A stretch of DNA of 64,000 nt from Mesodorylaimus sp. YZB2_4 (taxonomy: Eukaryota; Nematoda; Enoplea; Dorylaimida; Dorylaimidae). Below, piece after piece: positions 59,691 to 64,000 of the stretch (its first letter is position 1; every line of letters starts with the position of its first letter). The notes below the pieces were generated by a model. It searched no databases, had not been told where the DNA came from, and saw nothing but the letters and a program-made list of their open reading frames with translations. The position numbers were made by a program, and so were the translations under genes. The stretch spans positions 124,001-188,000 of the forward strand of contig JASANH010000239.1 of the NCBI GenBank assembly GCA_030248295.1, read 5' to 3'.

Positions 59691-60659
59691 TCTTCTATAG
59701 CGGATATTTCAGGGACTGTGTTTTGGAAAATGTTATTATGCTTGCAGGACAGGTCGCTCTTTCCAATGGACAATCTCCTACTCAGGCTGGAATTTTGATG
59801 AATGTGCAGCTTCGTAAGACCTTCTAGCAGCCATGGGGCACAACGAAATTTAGACACTGATCGTGAGATGCTTTGCGTGCCTGGCGCTTTTGACCCAATG
59901 CATGGAATTCATAAGTGCTTATAAATATTACTTCAAAGTGAAGCTGAATTCGGTGGCTAACCCAGTGAAGCTGTACTTCACTCGCGTTGTCTTTCTGTTG
60001 CCTCGTGTCGGTGGGGAGTCGATAGGACAGGATAATCTTCTTTTCCTGATCTATATTACCTCGTGCAGTGGATAACCCAGTTTTTCATTATTGTATGCGG
60101 TACTTGTAAGGTACAGCGCCCAGTGAACCCTGGGGCTCAAAGCTAAAACGTTGTAATTTCATAAACTTGTGATCGGGTCCATAATAAAGCGTTTGGAAGC
60201 CGTGAAACAAGCTTCCTCTGAAGTCCCTAAGCCATTATTCTTTGCAGGAAAGCTTTACTTGAGTACCTACCTGCGAGATTTACACGTCTGGTCAGCAGAA
60301 GCCACCCAGCTAGATCTACAGTAGCTACCCATCCTTGAGGCCCTGACATTTTTGGAGTGTTAAACGGCTGTGCACCTTTTGGGGTCTATTGCCAATGACT
60401 GGAAGATTCGCATGTCCTTGGCAAATTAGAGATAGCGAGTGGACATTCGACCAGAATATAATTGATACAAATGGGAAAGGACGTCTCAGTCCCTATTTAT
60501 TGCGCACTCCCTGATGTCTGGATAGGCAATGCGAAATAAGGTGCCGGACTTGCTCCTCGTGCTTGATTTTATCACGATCACCAAAGCATCAAGCAGAAGC
60601 ATACAAGATCCGCTGCTTCTGGAACAATACCTTGGCGCATCAGAATTGCTCAGAGTAGC

Positions 60660-60880
60660 ATCTGGCATGGCCGGTGACATAAATGAGGCTAGTTGTTATG
60701 GTCTACTTGTCAACCCTGAAACCGCGAGTACATGGGACCTGCCAGAGCCAGGCAGGATCTTTCTTGATCACCTTTTGTCAGCCTGGACCGGCCTGCTCCG
60801 AAGGCGCATCAAACCACATGTACTACCTTTCCCAGTTTCGTTTCATGAATTTTTTGCTAATTTCATTCCTTTTTCAGTCC
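60660..60880 (+). repeat. conserved unknown reading frame, inverted copy 2
   Basis: Part of an open frame of 123 codons (60529-60900): GDINEASCYGLLVNPETAST, PEPGRIFLDHLLSAWTGLLR, HVLPFPVSFHEFFANF. Many changes against copy 1 are silent or conservative, and both frames stay open, which suggests past coding constraint, perhaps within a transposon protein or a gene family. Confidence 0.65.
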
Positions 60881-60900
60881 TGACTTCTCCACCCACCTAA

Positions 60901-63760
60901 TATACCCCATCGAGGACTGGCCGCATTCGAGCACATAAAATCGCGAGTGCAAGAAGACCATTCCACAAAATTTGCTTTTACGCATGCGCAAGAGATTAAA
61001 AAAGTGTTCATTGTTTTGTCGCTCGACAACCATGACGAGTTTTCCACTAAATCTGTCTCTGAATTGGCTAAGGTTAGGCACTCGTTTGCACGTGTCTGGA
61101 TACTAGTATTTCAGGGAAATACAACCTTTCCTTCAGACGGCATTGCACTGTAGACTGACGATGAGTTCAGCAAACGTTAGGTCAGAAGGGGCTAAGTCAA
61201 ATTTGATGGTGAGTGAGTGAAAACCAAGTGCACTTTCACAATCAGTGAACTTGTGTCATAGTAACTCAGGGCAGGTCACTTGAACAGTCATTTAGGACTG
61301 TGAAACCAGCCATCCCATAAAAGATCGTCATAGATGACTGAAACTGTCCTTAAATACTCTTGGTGCACGAAAAGGGAGCTGGTGACTGAAGAGCACACTG
61401 TGGCTGTGGCCTCTAAAGAGTCCAATACATCGCATCGCTGAACAAATAACGCACCAATCCATCATAGCTTTATCAAATAACGCCGACTTCCAAAATTTCC
61501 TCTCCCTCGCCTCCAACCAAGTTCTTGCCTACGATTTCTTCGACACAATTGTGCCCATCTTATCGCTAGTAATACCATGCTTGCACCTGTTTTTCATAAT
61601 TGTGGATGCTCAAACTAAAAAAACTAGCAGGGCCATAGCTTTCCTGTAGGCTTTTTTCAGCCAGTTTCACACATCCTATGTGACTGCGAAAATGACCCGC
61701 CCTGAGATACGACACTTTCTCACTGTACAAAGACTGTGCAGTAGAAGTGCCGCTAGTTTGTATAGTAACTGCCAGCAGTTTTCGCCTATCAAACTGAATT
61801 GTGCTAAGCTTAAAGTACCTGTCCTTGCAGAACTTCCAAAAAGTTTTAAATTTGGAAATTTCTATAACATTTCTAAATTTTCCTTCAAGCATTTCAATGC
61901 TGATACATTTTAATGGGGGCTCGTTTTCACTTTTGAAGCTCTTTTCTTAGTTAAGGTGGTGAAAGAGAAAGTCCTGATAAAAAATTAGTTGCAGTTAATT
62001 TGCCAAGAAACTGATGACATTTTAGCTGAAGAAATGAAAAAGAGACCATCGAACGCAACAGAAGGAAATCCTTTTTTGTGTTCCTCTATCCGCATTTTAA
62101 TATTTCACAGAATCAGCGTTAAGTTGGGAATGCAAAAAGCGGGATGGGATATCCGCGGCTTAAAAATGGCGCGAAATTTGAATTTTTAGGAATTTTTATG
62201 TAGTAAGATTGAAATCAGTAGCTTAAAATATGTCTGTGAAAAAGTAGGGAATACAGGAGCTTATTGGAGGCAATTTGTTAAAATTCAAATTTCGCGCCAA
62301 TTTTTAAACATCACAAATACATTGGGATATGATAGAGAATTCTATTGTGCGCCGAGAACTGTACGTTTACTTGCTCTAGCTGCTTAAAAAATTGGCTTTT
62401 TTTAAAGCCTATGCCAAAGCCACGTCTTCGACCAGGAATACACCTTAAATGGGCAATAACCAAAACAGAACCACCACGATAAACGTGCAAAATGTACGAT
62501 CAGCTCATGGCGGAAGTTTTCCATGTCCAATGGTTTTCTATGACGTTAGTTTCATGAGCATTTCTGCCCCACCGCGCCAACCTGCGCTCCGACTTTTCAG
62601 CGCCTATGAGACGGTCCCTCGCCGCGCGCGTTATCACTCCAAGCTGGCATGGGCGCAGAGGCGAGCTGAGCTGAGTTGAGTATTGTGTGAGGGAAAGGTC
62701 GATAATAAGAAACCTAGGGGATGGGATGCTTGTAGCATGTGACAGGTCGTACGGACGCACGTACATTAATTATTAGCTTGCGCGGAGAAGAGAGGACCGG
62801 CTTGTTCGTCTGTTGCGTGGGTTGAGAATGGGCTGCGGAAAATAGACTGGTCTGGTGGACACGACGATGTGGCGCAATGCATTGTGAGACCATTGATGGA
62901 ATTTCCTTGGGCTCCAGCTGGGTTTTCAGTTTTCTGCGCGAGCGTTTTCTCTACTTCCTTGTAATTAGCCTTGACAGTTATTCTTCTCGCCAGTCGAGAA
63001 AGCTTGCATTGAGATGCTATAAACTGATATATATCAAGCGGGGATAATATAAGCCATAGAAAGGGGGCATTTCAAGAGAAATAGTCGCATCTCAATTTGT
63101 GACCCCTTGGTTGGACTCGGCAGCCCAACAGCCTTGTTATCACCGTATAAGCGGGCAACGCGCTGGTCTTCCTGTTGACATGGAATTCACACTTGGCATG
63201 TTTTATCAGGCCTATTTCGCCCAGTGTCTCTTCGTATTGCCTGCCTGTCCCTTTTCCCGTTTTATAATGAGGGAAAAGAAGCGAAAGTTCTCCACTTTTC
63301 CCCTCACCGCTTTTGCAACCTCCCCGTGTGCCCCGATCACAAGCAGCATATCTTGGAAACCTTATGCGGAGACACGCTAGAAAAATTGATTTTGCCTCTT
63401 CTTTGACGCGCGTTCCAACGAGTTTTTCTCATTCACTCGGCTCGAAGCGAGGACGAAGAGGCTCGCTTGGGTGCCTCGATAATCCATACTTGGACTGCCG
63501 GTCTGGCCTGGCCTCGACTGAAACCCTGGCTAGCTAGATGTGAGGATGCTTAGAGGAGAGTAGGTTGAGCAGAAGGGGCTTCTATTAGGTGAACATAGAA
63601 GGGCAGACTGTCACGAGCGGTCGCACCTATCGTAGCTTAGGGGGGGCTAAAAAGTTTATTCAGTCCCGAAACTTGAAAAATATCAATTTTTTCGAAAATA
63701 TACGTAAAATTTTTGTGTTTTTGAAATATATTTTATTTGAATTTCGACTAGACGGGCGAC
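60901..63760. other. intergenic upstream of the proprotein convertase gene
   Basis: No gene recognised. Contains a hairpin at 62160-62306 and ordinary mixed-composition sequence. Confidence 0.45.
62160..62306. repeat. inverted repeat of the GGCGCGAAATTTGAATTTTT motif
   Basis: TTAAAAATGGCGCGAAATTT at 62160 and its complement AAATTTCGCGCCAATTTTTA at about 62286, each arm about 27 bp, with roughly 90 bp between. Single copies of this motif family are at 3150, 4005, 5390, 8560, 10806, 23279, 37284, 37621 and 39288. Confidence 0.75.
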
Positions 63761-63934
63761 ATGTTATTCTCGGTGGCAGTCGCGTGCACGTTCGCATTTT
63801 GGTGCGCCACGACAACGGTAACGTGCACGAAATCGGACGTGTTCACGAATAGTTTCTATGTGAAACTCGACCAACCGGGCAAAGAAAACGCGCATCGAAT
63901 CGCCAAACGGAACGGGTTTATCAATGTGGGACCG
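63761..63934 (+). CDS. PC2-like proprotein convertase, first coding exon (partial)
   Basis: ATG at 63761 opens 58 codons, ending at a strong donor G|GTAAGT (63935). Residues 1 to about 26 are a hydrophobic signal peptide (MLFSVAVACTFAFWC). The rest is the start of the S8 pro-domain of kexin/furin-type convertases: DVFTNSFYVKL, then ENAHRIAKRNGFINVGP, which matches VFTN-x-F-x-V at the mature start and the A-x-x-A-x-x-x-GF-x-N-x-GP helix-strand of PC2 and furin. These Ca-dependent serine proteases cut precursors after dibasic sites in the secretory pathway. PC2 is preferred over furin because of VFTNSF and the GP ending, but catalytic exons lie outside the window. The gene continues to the right. 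Confidence 0.75.
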
Positions 63935-64000
63935 GTAAGTCGAGGCTAGGTGATGAGGTGATAAGTCGTGTCCGACATCCCACGGGTATACTGATAAGAA

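Overview
This is a piece of an animal nuclear genome. It has spliced genes with GT-AG introns, T-rich TTTTAG/TTTCAG acceptors, metazoan gene families (WDR20, an MTA subunit of the NuRD complex, ZnT6, a BPI/LBP protein, a PC2-like proprotein convertase) and a dense load of SINEs, a LINE, hAT-like DNA transposons, MITEs and fold-back elements. Splice-site style and the recurrent GGCGGGAAATTYGAAT-type dispersed motif are compatible with an ecdysozoan such as a nematode or small arthropod, but I cannot fix the species. No CRISPR, operon or other prokaryotic feature is present.

Layout. 1-10.4 kb: WDR20 on the minus strand (7 exons, 636 aa), its introns filled with a 41-bp minisatellite, a 0.7-kb fold-back element and a 1.1-kb hAT-like element with a perfect 8-bp target duplication. 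10.4-13.0 kb: gene-free, three tRNA-headed SINE copies. 13.0-13.4 kb: a single-exon ricin-type beta-trefoil lectin reading frame broken by one in-frame TGA. 14.3-16.2 kb: SLC30A6/ZnT6 (332 aa, 5 exons, plus strand). 16.65-17.24 kb: a large nested fold-back element. 19.2-28.1 kb: an MTA-family gene on the minus strand (13 exons, 875 aa: BAH-ELM2-SANT-GATA finger) with a long acidic insert in the BAH region and a C2H2-like finger. Its 3.8-kb intron 7 is a repeat graveyard.

29.5-39.7 kb is a run of secreted-protein genes: a BPI/LBP-like lipid-binding protein (484 aa, plus), an 883-aa secreted protein with three Cys-rich modules joined by Pro-Ala-rich linkers (minus), and a 246-aa secreted Cys-rich protein (plus, 6 exons). 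The BPI gene has a probable solo LTR inside a degenerate tandem array in its intron. These three may form an extracellular or defence-type neighbourhood, but that is inference from signal peptides and family membership only.

39.7-63.7 kb is mostly accessory DNA: a SINE split by a 765-bp transposon with a 5-bp target duplication; seven copies (one inverted) of an unrecognised repeat of roughly 1 kb; a decayed Tx1/L1-type LINE (49-53.8 kb, minus) that itself hosts a 1.5-kb hAT-like element and a SINE; an IMPACT/UPF0029 C-terminal exon; a stray copy of exon 3 of the 246-aa secreted protein gene; and an inverted pair of conserved unknown reading frames. At the right edge the first coding exon of a PC2-like proprotein convertase begins and runs out of the window.

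All multi-exon models were built by hand: every junction given has a GT donor and AG acceptor and keeps frame. No transcript evidence was available.
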